This document shows, in pieces, positions 15,168 through 24,249 of a DNA stretch of 34,246 bases (the stretch's first letter is position 1; the number at the start of each line of letters is the position of its first letter). The notes under the pieces are model-generated. The model was given only the letters and a program-made list of their open reading frames with translations, ran no database searches and had not been told where the DNA came from. The stretch is from Rhizobiales bacterium CCH10-E5 (GTDB lineage Bacteria > Pseudomonadota > Alphaproteobacteria > Rhizobiales > Beijerinckiaceae). Position numbers and translations under genes: made by a program. The stretch spans positions 1 to 34,246 of the forward strand of contig LSIG01000144.1 in the NCBI GenBank assembly GCA_001556125.1, in the 5' to 3' direction.

Positions 15168-15935
15168 ATGTACGATCCATCGCTGTTTCGTCTCGACGGG
15201 GACGTCGCACTCGTCACCGGCGCCGGTGCAGGCATAGGCCGCGCGATCGCGCAGACCTTTGCCGCGGCCGGCGCGGCCGTCGTGGTCACCGACAGGACGC
15301 AGGTCGAGGCGCAGAAGGTCGCCGCCGACATCGCAAGCTCGGGCGGCCGCTCCCTCGCCTTGGCCTGTGACGTCACCCAGCCCGACCAGCTCGAGGCTGC
15401 GGTGGCCGGTGCCATCGGTGCCTTCGGGCGCCTGACCATCCTCGTCAACAACGCCGGCGGCGGGGGACCCAAGCCCTTCGACATGCCTATCGCCGATTTC
15501 CGCTGGGCCTATGACCTCAATGTCTTCTCGCTGTTCCGGCTGACGCAGCTGGCGGCCCCTCACATGGCTGAAGCAGGCGGCGGCGCCGTTCTCAACATCT
15601 CCTCGATGGCCGGCGAGAACCGCAACCAGCGCATGGCTTCCTACGGATCGTCGAAAGCGGCGGTCAATCACCTGACCCGCAACATCGCCTTCGATCTCGG
15701 GCCCCGCGGTATCCGCGTCAACGCCATCGCGCCCGGCGCGATCCGCACGGACGCGCTGGCCTCGGTGCTGACGCCGGAGGTCGAGACGGCGATGCTGCGG
15801 CACACGCCGCTGGGTCGTCTCGGCGAGGCCGCCGACATCGCCAATGCCGCCTTGTTCCTGTGTTCGCGCGCGGCGAGCTGGATCAGCGGCCAGGTGCTGA
15901 CCGTCAGCGGCGGGGGCGTGCAGGAGCTGGACTGA
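15168..15935 (+). CDS. hdhA: 7-alpha-hydroxysteroid dehydrogenase-like SDR
   Basis: A 255-residue NAD(P)-dependent short-chain dehydrogenase. Cofactor motif TGAGAGIG (17-24), NNAG (95-98) and the catalytic S146/S147, Y160 and K164 are all present. Several stretches match E. coli HdhA as remembered, notably NNAGGGGPKPFDMPIADFR, NVFSLF and the C-terminal ASWISGQVLTVSGGGVQELD, so oxidation of a 7-alpha-hydroxysteroid or similar alcohol is likely. The natural substrate in this organism is not known. GGGAGGACCCC precedes the ATG. It is followed 33 bases later by a second dehydrogenase. Confidence 0.88.
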   Translation: MYDPSLFRLDGDVALVTGAGAGIGRAIAQTFAAAGAAVVVTDRTQVEAQKVAADIASSGGRSLALACDVTQPDQLEAAVAGAIGAFGRLTILVNNAGGGGPKPFDMPIADFRWAYDLNVFSLFRLTQLAAPHMAEAGGGAVLNISSMAGENRNQRMASYGSSKAAVNHLTRNIAFDLGPRGIRVNAIAPGAIRTDALASVLTPEVETAMLRHTPLGRLGEAADIANAALFLCSRAASWISGQVLTVSGGGVQELD

Positions 15936-15968
15936 CCTCGCGCGACCTGATCACACAGGAGGAGATCG

Positions 15969-16763
15969 ATGGGCTTCGATGCTTTTGCCGGGTTCCGGAT
16001 GGCAGGCCATACGGCCATCGTGACCGGCGGTGCCCAGAACATCGGGGCGGCCATCGCCCGCAGCCTCGCAGGGGCTGGAGCACGGGTCATGATCGCCGAT
16101 CTCGACGGCGACAAGGCCGCCGCAGCGGCCGCGTCCATCGCCGCCGAAACGGGGGCAGACTGCCTCGGCCAGGTCTGCGACGTGACGAAGACCGATCAGA
16201 TCGAGGCCGTCGTGGCCGCCACCGTCACCGCTTTCGGGGGCCTCTCGACGCTCGTCAACAATGTCGGCTGGGGCGGCCGGCAGGACGATCCGACCGCGAT
16301 CCCCGATGAGGAGTTCATCGCCTCCTACCGCCTCAATACGATCAGCGCGTATCGGATGAGCATGGCCTGCCTGCCCCATCTGCTGGCGGCGACGAACGCC
16401 ACGATCACCAATTCGGGGTCGTTCTCGTCTGCCATACCGGCCTACGACATCCTTCCCTATGCCACGGCGAAGGCGGCGCTCAACCAGATGATGGTTTCGG
16501 TCGCGCATTTGCTGGCTCGCAAGGTGCGGGTCAACTCGGTCCTAATCGGAACGGTCCTCACCGCCGGCTATGCCGATGCAGGAATCGACGAGGCCGTGCA
16601 GCAGCGCATGAAGCACCCCGACACCCTCACAGGTCGCCCCGGCACCCCGGAGGACGTCGCCAATGCCGTGCTCTGGCTCTGCTCGCCGGGCAGCAGCTGG
16701 GTGAGCGGACAGACCATCAACGTGCATGGCGGGGGCGGTGTGGTGCGTCTCTTTGGGCACTGA
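15969..16763 (+). CDS. Short-chain dehydrogenase/reductase
   Basis: A 264-residue classical SDR with TGGAQNIG (19-26) for cofactor binding, NNVG (97-100), a Ser in TNSGSFSS (149-151) and the catalytic pair Y164/K168 in PYATAK. The C-terminus (SSWVSGQTINVHGGGGVVRL) is typical. The ribosome site is CAGGAGGAG. It is probably co-transcribed with the HdhA-like gene, and the pair may act on the same type of substrate, for example oxidation followed by epimerisation, but this is inference. The dinucleotide-binding D (ADLDGDK) after strand two suggests NAD(H). Confidence 0.9.
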   Translation: MGFDAFAGFRMAGHTAIVTGGAQNIGAAIARSLAGAGARVMIADLDGDKAAAAAASIAAETGADCLGQVCDVTKTDQIEAVVAATVTAFGGLSTLVNNVGWGGRQDDPTAIPDEEFIASYRLNTISAYRMSMACLPHLLAATNATITNSGSFSSAIPAYDILPYATAKAALNQMMVSVAHLLARKVRVNSVLIGTVLTAGYADAGIDEAVQQRMKHPDTLTGRPGTPEDVANAVLWLCSPGSSWVSGQTINVHGGGGVVRLFGH

Positions 16764-16807
16764 CCAGAGCGATCCGCGGCGCCGCCGGCACGAAGGGAAC
16801 CTTGGCT

Positions 16808-17530
16808 ATGAGAATGGCGATTGCGGCTGCTGCGGTCTCGGCCGCCTTCGGCACAATGTCGGTGGCCTCGGCGCAGAGCCGGGACGCCGCAAAGTCGGTC
16901 AGCGATCGCCAGGTCGCCGTCATGATGTTCGTCGATTATGGCCGTTCCTATGGGTACCAGAGCATGCTGGCGGCGATCCAGATCGACGTGGTCAAGGCTC
17001 AGATCGCTCGCGACCAGGCGCTGCTGAAGCAGAAAGAAGAGCTCTACCGGAAGAAGGCGATCCCGCTCGTCGAGCTGGAGATCGCCCGGCTTAAGGATCT
17101 CTGGAACCGCAAGCAGCTGGTCGTCGCCGAAAAAAGTCTAGCGACGGTGTCGGCCCAATACCAGGCGATGGGCGAAATGGCGAAGCACTTCAGTGGGGTG
17201 AACGTCCCGGTCGATGCCCTCTATGCGACGTTCCGGCGCGCTTGGGACGCAGGTTGTGAGAAGGGCCCCGACGAGGTCGAGGCCATGCGGGCGTGGGCTG
17301 CGTTCGCGACCAAATCCGCAGAACGTGCTCGGCAGTTGAACCGGCTGGGCCGTGAAACGAAGACGGCGTTGCTTGAGAAGCAGATGCAGCAGAGGATCGC
17401 CCAGGCCAACTATGAGCAAAGGGCGTCAAGGCTCGACCGCTGCAGGACCGTCCTGTCTCCGAGCTTCGATGACGTTCTGATGGTTGACGCACCGCGGCCA
17501 GCTGGAGCCGAAAAGCCGTCCGACCGATAG
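16808..17530 (+). CDS. Exported coiled-coil protein, function unknown
   Basis: About 240 residues. ATG 16808 is preferred to TTG 16802 because GAAGGGA lies nine bases upstream. The N-terminus (MAIAAAAVSAAFGTMSVASA) is a signal peptide with probable cleavage after ASA. Residues about 55-130 form long helices (QIARDQALLKQKEELYRKKA, LVELEIARLKDLWNRKQLV) like the hairpins of efflux adaptor proteins, but no barrel-sandwich or outer-membrane domain is visible. A second helical stretch covers about 185-215. Two Cys (in AGCEKG and LDRCRT) could form a disulfide. It follows the dehydrogenases by 44 bases; a link is not evident. Confidence 0.75.
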   Translation: MRMAIAAAAVSAAFGTMSVASAQSRDAAKSVSDRQVAVMMFVDYGRSYGYQSMLAAIQIDVVKAQIARDQALLKQKEELYRKKAIPLVELEIARLKDLWNRKQLVVAEKSLATVSAQYQAMGEMAKHFSGVNVPVDALYATFRRAWDAGCEKGPDEVEAMRAWAAFATKSAERARQLNRLGRETKTALLEKQMQQRIAQANYEQRASRLDRCRTVLSPSFDDVLMVDAPRPAGAEKPSDR

Positions 17531-17670
17531 ATGCAACCTCGCCGCCGCCGGAAGTGCTCGCTGTTCTTCCATCGCCGCGCTGTTCGGGAAGGATGCGCCA
17601 TTAGCTGAAGTTGGGCCAGCGCCTAAAACCGGACCTCAGAACCGAATGAGTTCAACCGCACAAACGCCGT

Positions 17671-18798
17671 CTATTTCAGCTCTGAGGACCAGCCAAAATC
17701 GACATAATCGGCGCGGCTATCATGGCAGATATTGCCATAGGCTTTGAGATAGGCGCTGCGGCGCGCATCGTCGTGATAGACCGCCGCCGGGTCGGCCGTG
17801 TCGCGCTCGAATTGGCCGAGGCTTTCCGGGGAGATTAGGCTTGGCAGGATGTCGAGGCCCTGGGGCACCGATCCGCCTTCAAGCCAGTCGGCGGCGTGCT
17901 GCGCCAGTGCATAGCCGAAGATCGGCGAGGCGAGCCCGACGCTGGCTTTGTAGGGCCCGTTTCGCCGCATTTCGGCGATCGCCTCCGGCTCGCCGTCGAT
18001 CCCCCCGATGAACTGGTCGTCTCGGGCGAGGCCAGCTTCGCGCAGCGCCGCCAGCGCGCCGAGCACGACCGTGTCGGCGCCGAGCACGACATCGACCCGC
18101 GAATGCGCCAGAAGGACCGTGCGCATAGTCGCGTGGCCCCCTGCCTTGTCGACGGTCCTGGGCGAGATGTCGGCGATGATGCGCACGCCCGGTAGGCTCT
18201 TGAGCGCGGCGCGGATGGCGACGAAGCGCTGCGCCAGGAACTGGTTGCTGTCATGCGTAAGCAGTACGACGCGGGCTTCGCCTCCCTTGCGCGTCCGGAT
18301 GTAATCCACGGCGGCATCGCCCAAAGCCCTGCCTGTCGCCAGTTGCGGGGCGTTCAGGATGGTGGTGGCCGGCGGCGGAACGATCGACCCGACATAGCCT
18401 CCCTGAGCGATGAACAGCCGGAGCACCGGAGCAAGTGTCGCGACGTCGATCGGCGCGACGATCAGGGCACCCGCCCGGTCGGTAAGCGCCTTGCGGACCT
18501 GGCCAACCATCGCCCGCGGATCATTGTCGGCCAGGGCGACCTCGAAGGCGAGGCCCCGCTGCCGCGCCGCCAGCGCCATGCCCCGGGCGGCGCTCTGTAC
18601 GAATTCGCGCTGGTTGTCCTGGGCGAAGACGAGGGTCCTGGTCAGCCCGCCCGGAGGCGAGCAGCGCGCCGCGGCAGGATTAAAGGGCGCAAAGCGTCGG
18701 GGGGCGGTAATGCCGCGGGCGACCTCCTGCGAACGGAGCAGGGCCGGCACCGCCGCCAGCCCAAGCGCGCCCAGTACCGCCCTACGTGAAACGCTCAT
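17671..18798 (-). CDS. Periplasmic sugar-binding-type protein (PBP1 fold)
   Basis: A 375-residue exported binding protein. ATG 18798 gives a twin-arginine-like signal (VSRRAVLGALGLAAVPALL); the upstream open frame belongs to the overlapping kinase region. The body follows the RbsB/PBP1 plan: RTLVFAQDNQREFVQSAARG, then ADNDPRAMVGQVRKALTDRA, GALIVAPID, TRKGGEARVVLLTHDSNQF, and VDVVLGADTVVLGALAALRE then QFIGGIDGEPEAI. Ligand is unknown, probably a sugar or a signal molecule. It starts 28 bases after the histidine kinase gene with no transporter genes nearby, so it may present a ligand to the kinase and not to an ABC importer. Confidence 0.85.
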   Translation of the reverse strand: MSVSRRAVLGALGLAAVPALLRSQEVARGITAPRRFAPFNPAAARCSPPGGLTRTLVFAQDNQREFVQSAARGMALAARQRGLAFEVALADNDPRAMVGQVRKALTDRAGALIVAPIDVATLAPVLRLFIAQGGYVGSIVPPPATTILNAPQLATGRALGDAAVDYIRTRKGGEARVVLLTHDSNQFLAQRFVAIRAALKSLPGVRIIADISPRTVDKAGGHATMRTVLLAHSRVDVVLGADTVVLGALAALREAGLARDDQFIGGIDGEPEAIAEMRRNGPYKASVGLASPIFGYALAQHAADWLEGGSVPQGLDILPSLISPESLGQFERDTADPAAVYHDDARRSAYLKAYGNICHDSRADYVDFGWSSELK

Positions 18799-18826
18799 CC
18801 GCCTGCTCCGATCCCGCCCGGCCAGG

Positions 18827-20167
18827 TCACGAGACCGGCTCCAGCGCCATGACGAGCCGCGCTTCGGTACCGGGATTGCGCCTGATATAATCGACCTCGG
18901 CCTTGAGCGAGCGCGCAATCGAGGTGACGATCTTGGAGCCGACACCCGTGCCGCGCGCCGGCCCGCCGACCGGCATGCCGACGCCATCATCCTCGACCGC
19001 GACGAGCAGGTTGGAGTCCAGCCTGCGCGCCAGCACGCGGACCTCGCCGCTGTGCCCGCCATAGGCGTATTTGAAGGCGTTGGTGACCCATTCCGTGATG
19101 ATAATGCCGAGGCTGATGCTGGCGCTGGTGGAAACCCGCACCGGCTCGATCTCATGGCTGATCGACGCGCCAAAACCGCCGGATGCCAGCGTCTGCTCAA
19201 GCTGCGCCAGGAGCGCGGTCATATAGCTGTCCAGTGCGACCGAAGTGACGTCCCCGGAGGTGTAGAGATGCTTGTGGATCTCCGCCACGGCCTGGATGCG
19301 CGCGCCGGTCTCGTCGAGCGCGTCCTTGGCCGCCTTGTCGGGAAGCGCCTGGCGCTGCAGGCGGATCAGCGCCCCGATGAAGGAGAGGTTGTTGGCGACG
19401 CGGTGGTTGACCTCGGTCAGCAGCACCTCGGCCCGGTCGCGTGCGCGGACCAGATCCTCCGTCCGCTCGGCGACCCTCGCTTCCAGGCTGGCATTAGCAA
19501 GGGCGAGCTCGTCGCGGGCCTGCACGATCTCGCGGGTATATCGTGCGAATGTCACGACAACGCCGATAACCACCCCGATGATCAGCAGGCTCGCCAGGAT
19601 CGTACCGACCCGCAGCGCCAGGATATTGGTCGTCTGCGTCCGCAGCCGGCCGGTCAGTGCGTCCTCGGCCTCGATCACGATCGCCGAGAGAAACACCTCC
19701 ACCTCGTCCATCAGGGCCTTGCCCTGATTGGTGGCGACGATGGCCAACGCATCGCCGAGGCCGTCGGTGGTCCGCGCCCGCATCGTCTCGTCGAGATCCG
19801 CGATCCTCTGGTCGACCAGGGCCTTGAGGCGCGGCATCATCGCCTGAAAGCGTGCGCTGCCCGCAAGGTCCGCAGCGAGCTTGCCGATCTGCTCCTGCGC
19901 CACGAGCTTGGCGTTCTCATAGGGCGCGAGATAGATCTCGTTGCTGGTCAGCACATAGCCCCTCAGGCTCGATTCCGCCGAGAGCAGGGCCTCCCTGACG
20001 CCAACGGAGCGATCGCGCACCAAGCGCTGCTCGTCAATGATCGAGGCATCGGTTTGGGCGCGCTGGCTCAGCCAGACGGTCGCACCAACCAGACCCATCA
20101 GCGCCGCTGCCGCGGTCAGCAGGAAGGCAATGGTGGAGGTTACGAGAAATCGCCGGGAGATCGGCAT
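18827..20167 (-). CDS. Membrane sensor histidine kinase, CHASE3 and HisKA_2/HWE type
   Basis: A 446-residue kinase from ATG 20167; the frame is open to 20212. Two membrane segments (about 7-33 and 185-208) flank a CHASE3-like periplasmic helical domain, recognisable by ALLSAESSLRGYVLTSNEIY. A coiled coil (ELALANASLEARVAERTEDL) leads to the H box, TEVNHRVANNLSFIGALIRL, with H255 as phosphorylation site, and a HATPase domain (ITEWVTNAFKYA, EDDGVGMPVG, GVGSKIV). This H box is typical of alphaproteobacterial HisKA_2 kinases. No response regulator gene is in the window. It is co-directional with the binding protein gene downstream, which suggests the binding protein is its input. Confidence 0.9.
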   Translation of the reverse strand: MPISRRFLVTSTIAFLLTAAAALMGLVGATVWLSQRAQTDASIIDEQRLVRDRSVGVREALLSAESSLRGYVLTSNEIYLAPYENAKLVAQEQIGKLAADLAGSARFQAMMPRLKALVDQRIADLDETMRARTTDGLGDALAIVATNQGKALMDEVEVFLSAIVIEAEDALTGRLRTQTTNILALRVGTILASLLIIGVVIGVVVTFARYTREIVQARDELALANASLEARVAERTEDLVRARDRAEVLLTEVNHRVANNLSFIGALIRLQRQALPDKAAKDALDETGARIQAVAEIHKHLYTSGDVTSVALDSYMTALLAQLEQTLASGGFGASISHEIEPVRVSTSASISLGIIITEWVTNAFKYAYGGHSGEVRVLARRLDSNLLVAVEDDGVGMPVGGPARGTGVGSKIVTSIARSLKAEVDYIRRNPGTEARLVMALEPVS

Positions 20168-20410
20168 TCTGTTGCGCCCTCGACATTTGCGCGCAATTCC
20201 GAATGGCGACACGCGGGACGTACGGCCCCACGATCAACAGCGCGTAGAGAATGTAGCGGTACGCCGCAACTAAGGCCAGTTGACTGTTGCTAGACATCCC
20301 GCAGCGCTGTGACCTCGCGTTAGAGCCGCGCCAGCAACTCGCGCAGCCGAGATGCGCCAAGGCGACAAGCGCCAATCGCTGACATTGGATGGATAGCCGG
20401 AAGCTGACTT

Positions 20411-21486
20411 TCAAACTGGGGAATTATCGACCTGCGTGACCGCACAGGCTCGTTGTTCGAGCCGTCTCAGAACGCATACGGCGATGGCGCCTGAGCCTTG
20501 GTCAGGGATGGCGAAAACCGAGCTGACGTTGATCTCGCACAGCACGTACGTGTCAGCGCCGCCTTCGTCGACCGGCCGTAGAGGAAATCGGCGTCCCAAA
20601 TCACGGGCATGTCGCTCCTGGCGATATCGAGCAGCTCCATCAGCTCGGGTATCCAGGCCGCCTCCATCCGCTCCCTGAGGGGTTCGAACCGCGGTTCGTC
20701 GGCGGGGAACATGACCTTGCCGAGCGCCGCGTCCGGATGCATGTCGGCGGGGTCCATCAGCCCTTGCGGATGCTGGTGCCCGAAGCCGACGACCCGGTCC
20801 TCGCTGACGTAGCACCGGATCATGCCGTCCCGGAGCCGGGGCTGGAAGGGTTGGTCGACGATGGCTTCGCCGCCGTCGAAATAGCCTCGGCAGGATTCGA
20901 GGAACCGGTCGAGCGGCATCGTCCTGGGCTCGCTCGGGGCGTGGGCCTCGCGGACGCACACCTCGTCGGCGCCCGCTGCCGAGGCCACCCTTTCGACCTT
21001 CCAGACGCCCTGGCCGTCGTTGCCGCGGCTGCGCTTGAGGACGCGCGTCCGACCATGCTCAAGCCGCTCCGGAAACCGCAGCCGGAAATCGTCATATGAC
21101 GCGTAGAGCTCCGCGCCTACGGACCATCCCATCCCGCGCGTGTGGAAGAGGACTTCCTTGACGCCCAGCTTGGCGATGACGTCCGGATGTGCGCTGACCC
21201 AGCGGGACCCGGTCGCGACCTCGCGAAGTAGTTCGTTCAGCCAGAGGCGGTCGCGCCCGTCTTGGAGCGGGTTGACCCAGACGAGCACGCCGTCAACGTG
21301 GAGGAGTTGCGCGCGAACCTCGTCGTGCGTCTCCTCGTCGTACACAGCCGGTTCGGCGGCGATGCCGAGCGCCGCGAGTTCCTCGAAGATCCGGTGGAAG
21401 CGCGAGTTCTGCGGGGTCGCCCGTTCGCGCGCCTCGCGGTCGCCGCGCCAGAGGATGGCGACCCTTCCCGATGACTGTAGGGACAT
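20411..21486 (-). pseudogene. Cj0069-like ATP-grasp protein, C-terminal frameshift
   Basis: Starts at ATG 21486 (MSLQSSGRVAILWRGDREAR). The first about 305 residues read as an ATP-grasp-type protein (LKRSRGNDGQGVWKVERV, DGMIRCYVSEDRVVGFGHQH, PVIWDADFLYG). The expected end, DEGGADTYVLCEINVSSVFA then IPDQ, is in another frame, reached by adding one base near GGCCGGTCGAC (20571-20577). The E-I-N-x-S segment carries a metal-binding residue in ATP-grasp enzymes, so the shifted product would be inactive. Such proteins occur beside chromate and metal genes, but their role is unclear. A sequencing error is an alternative. Confidence 0.72.
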
Positions 21487-21503
21487 GTCGCAGCCTTTCT
21501 GGG

Positions 21504-21884
21504 CTAAGGCACCAACCGCGACAGGCTTCCCTCGAAGGGGCTGCCCAGCGCGACGGGTTGAAGACGGAGCGTCGTGCTCGAAGTCCAGACCTCGAAGCAT
21601 TCCTCGCCCCGCGCCGATCGCCAGCACAGGGCGTCGTCCTTCGTCTGCCAGCGAAGGCCCTGCCGGCGGCTCATGGCATATTCCGTGAGCGCGCCACCCG
21701 GTTGGAAGCTGTAGCGCCAATGGACGCCGTCGCTGAACTCCCTGCCGGAGATCAGCCGCTGGATCGCGCCGCCGCGGATGCGCTTGAACCCATCTGTTGC
21801 CGAACCCTTCTCGGCGCTGACGGGTAACGCCATGCCCATGGCGCAGAGCGCAAGGAAGGCCGCTGCCAGTTTCCGCTCGCGCAT
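21504..21884 (-). CDS. Small exported protein of unknown function
   Basis: A 126-residue protein with a clear signal peptide (RERKLAAAFLALCAMGMALP, cleavage after VSA). The mature part (FKRIRGGAIQRLISGREFSD then GVHWRYSFQPGGALTEY) suggests a small beta-rich domain, and two Cys (CWRSARGEECFEVW) could form a disulfide. This layout is seen in small periplasmic proteins of alphaproteobacteria with no known role. It lies 1 base after the ChrA gene and 17 bases before the ATP-grasp gene, in one operon with them. Confidence 0.75.
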   Translation of the reverse strand: MRERKLAAAFLALCAMGMALPVSAEKGSATDGFKRIRGGAIQRLISGREFSDGVHWRYSFQPGGALTEYAMSRRQGLRWQTKDDALCWRSARGEECFEVWTSSTTLRLQPVALGSPFEGSLSRLVP

Positions 21885-21885
21885 G

Positions 21886-23286
21886 TCACGCTCCGATCAC
21901 GTGGATGATCAGGACGCCGGCAAGGGCCGAGGCCGCGAGCGTCGGGATCATGCCGACCTTGAAACGCAGCATCGCGATCATGGCGGCAGCCGATAGCACG
22001 GCGGCGCGCCAGTCGAGCGAGGACAGGACCGGTAGGTCGGGAGCCAAGCCGAGGAACTCGACCGAGCGAACTTGCCGGAAGACGACGTGAAGAGCGAACC
22101 AGAGCGCTAGGTTCATGACCACGCCGACGACCGCCGCCGTGATCGCCGTCAGCGCGGCCGAGAGTGCCTTGTTGCCGCGCAGAGCCTCGACATAGGGCGC
22201 ACCAAGGAAAATCCAGAAGAAGCACGGTGCAAACGTGACCCAGAGCGTCAGGAGCGCGCCGAGGCCCCCCGCCAGCAGCGGATCGAGACCGCCTGGCGCG
22301 CGGTAGGCGGCGAGGAAGCCGACGAACTGGAGGACGAGGATCAGCGGTCCCGGCGTGGTCTCGGCCAGGCCGAGCCCGTCCACCATCTCGCCCGCCTGAA
22401 GCCACCCGAAAGTCTCGACCGCGGCCTGCGCGACATAGGCCAGAACCGCATAGGCGCCACCGAAGGTGACGACCGCCATCGTGCTGAAGAAGCCGCCGAT
22501 CTGCGTCCAGACGCTCGCGCCGCCCGTCAGGAGCCAGAGCGCCAGCACGGGCCCGAGCCAAATCGGCAGCCAGATCGCGCAGGTCTTGATGGCCTTGGCA
22601 CCCGACGGGGTGGCGTGGCCGAGCTCTCCCCGCTCGAACATCAGGTCGACGACGCCCTTGAACTCGGGCGCGCCGACCTTCCCACCATGGCCGCCGCCAG
22701 CGAAGGTCGCCGGCGCGTAGCGCTGCCCGAGCCAGCCGACGAGGCCTGCCGCCAGGATGATGATCGGGAACGGGATCTTGAACAGGTAGATGCCGATGAA
22801 GGCCGCGATTGCGATGACGACCATCGCCCGGTTCTTCAAGGCGCGGCGGCTTATGCGGAGACCCGCCTCGACGACCACCGCAAGAACGGCCGCCTTGACG
22901 CCGAAGAAGACGGCGTCGACCAGCGGCACGTGGCGATAGAGGACGTACAGGAGGCTGAGGCCCAGCATAGCCAGCGCGCCGGGGACGATGAAGAGCAAGC
23001 CGGCGACGAGGCCGCCGATCGTGCGATGCATCAGCCAGCCGATATAGATCGCAAGCTGCTGGGCCTCGGGGCCCGGAAGCAGCATGCAGTAGTTCAGGGC
23101 ATGCAGGAACCGCTGCTCGCCGATCCAGCGGCGGTCCTCAACCAGCTCCTTGTGCATCATGGCAATCTGGCCGGCGGGGCCGCCGAATGAGAGGCAGCCG
23201 ATCCTCGCCCAAACCCTGACGGCCTGGGCAAAGCTGGGTGTGGTGGGGGCGGCGATGGCGGCGTCGGTAGGGGTTGCGAGGGTCAT
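21886..23286 (-). CDS. chrA: ChrA chromate efflux transporter
   Basis: A 466-residue inner-membrane protein of the CHR family, long-chain type with two homologous halves. ATG 23286 is chosen; the upstream frame is Arg/Pro-rich. The N-terminal half carries GCLSFGGPAGQIAMMHKELV then LLPGPEAQQLAIYIGW, the second half AVVTFGGAYAVLAYVAQ and TTPGPLILVLQFVGFLAAYR. These F-G-G and P-G-P motifs define the family, which exports chromate driven by the proton gradient. About ten membrane segments are visible. It lies 13 bases after the ChrB-like gene, forming a chromate-resistance operon. Confidence 0.95.
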   Translation of the reverse strand: MTLATPTDAAIAAPTTPSFAQAVRVWARIGCLSFGGPAGQIAMMHKELVEDRRWIGEQRFLHALNYCMLLPGPEAQQLAIYIGWLMHRTIGGLVAGLLFIVPGALAMLGLSLLYVLYRHVPLVDAVFFGVKAAVLAVVVEAGLRISRRALKNRAMVVIAIAAFIGIYLFKIPFPIIILAAGLVGWLGQRYAPATFAGGGHGGKVGAPEFKGVVDLMFERGELGHATPSGAKAIKTCAIWLPIWLGPVLALWLLTGGASVWTQIGGFFSTMAVVTFGGAYAVLAYVAQAAVETFGWLQAGEMVDGLGLAETTPGPLILVLQFVGFLAAYRAPGGLDPLLAGGLGALLTLWVTFAPCFFWIFLGAPYVEALRGNKALSAALTAITAAVVGVVMNLALWFALHVVFRQVRSVEFLGLAPDLPVLSSLDWRAAVLSAAAMIAMLRFKVGMIPTLAASALAGVLIIHVIGA

Positions 23287-23299
23287 GGCACTCCCTCGC

Positions 23300-24115
23300 T
23301 CAGGCCTTCGGCCCGGACGGCCAGTTGTGCGTCTCCTCCGTCGCGTCCCGGCACCAGCGGTAGAAGGCATCGTAGAGCAGCATGCCGGCATCGAGCTGTT
23401 CGAGGTCGTCCCGGTACATGCGCGAGAGGCCGAGCGAGGCCGCCAGGAACCCGGGAGCCTCGGGGGCCAGATCCGGGCGCGCGGTGTCGGCGGCGCGCAC
23501 GATCGTGGCTAGCCGGTCAAGCGCAGGCGAGGCCAGGCCGAACTCCTCGATCATGACGTCGAAGGTGCAGTGCTCGCCGCGGTGGCTCCAGAAGACGCCG
23601 TCGATGTCGAAGGGCGTGGCGCCGAAGCGGCTGGCGACATCGGTCACCTCGGCCGCGGTGACGAACAGGAAGACCGCCTTGGGGTCGATGAAGCGGCGGA
23701 TTAGCCAGGGGCAGGCGATGCGGTCGACCTTCGGACGCGAGCGTGTGACCCACAGGGTGCGACCCTGTCCGTCGCGGGGCGGCAGCTTGGCCGTCGAGGC
23801 CAGCAGGCCGCCGGCATCGCGCCACGCCTCGAAGCCTCCTGCGAGGTTCTCGGCCTCGACGCCTTCATGCCTGAGCCAGGCGGCGACGCCTTCGCTCAGC
23901 TTCTGGCCGCGCTGGCAGACCACGACGACGCTTTGACCGGCGTAGTCGCGCGCCCAGTCCGCGACGTTCTTGTGTGAACGATGATCGGCAGCGGGCAGGA
24001 TGCGCGTATCGAGCGCGACGTCGTCGGGGATGCGGACGTCGACGATGGTCGGCGCGTCCGGTAGGCCGACGAGCCGGGACAATTGGGCAGCGGTGATCTG
24101 GATGTTGGAAGACAT
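23300..24115 (-). CDS. Rhodanese-ChrB fusion, chromate resistance
   Basis: A 271-residue protein from ATG 24115. Residues 1-105 form a rhodanese domain (APTIVDVRIPDDVALDTRIL, with the active-site C67 in VVVVCQRGQKLSEG). Residues about 115-271 match the C-terminal domain of ChrB (LWVTRSRPKVDRIACPWLIR, then FDIDGVFWSHRGEHCTFDVM). ChrB-type proteins are needed for chromate resistance and in some cases sense chromate. This fusion is common next to ChrA and lacks the usual ChrB N-terminal part. It precedes the ChrA gene by 13 bases in the same operon. Confidence 0.9.
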   Translation of the reverse strand: MSSNIQITAAQLSRLVGLPDAPTIVDVRIPDDVALDTRILPAADHRSHKNVADWARDYAGQSVVVVCQRGQKLSEGVAAWLRHEGVEAENLAGGFEAWRDAGGLLASTAKLPPRDGQGRTLWVTRSRPKVDRIACPWLIRRFIDPKAVFLFVTAAEVTDVASRFGATPFDIDGVFWSHRGEHCTFDVMIEEFGLASPALDRLATIVRAADTARPDLAPEAPGFLAASLGLSRMYRDDLEQLDAGMLLYDAFYRWCRDATEETHNWPSGPKA

Positions 24116-24249
24116 GGGCGTCCATCCCTGAAGAGAGGAAAGTGGACGCGAACATTGGGCTGACGCCTCACGGGGTCGTCGCGAAGAACCCCTTGGGTCG
24201 AGCTTGAACCACAAGGCGCGGTGGCTTGCAACAGGATCGTTGTGGAGGC

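Noticed and set aside
18410..20293. Plus-strand open frame of over 600 codons opposite the binding protein and kinase
   Set aside because: Low-complexity composition and no motifs; both minus-strand genes have clear families.
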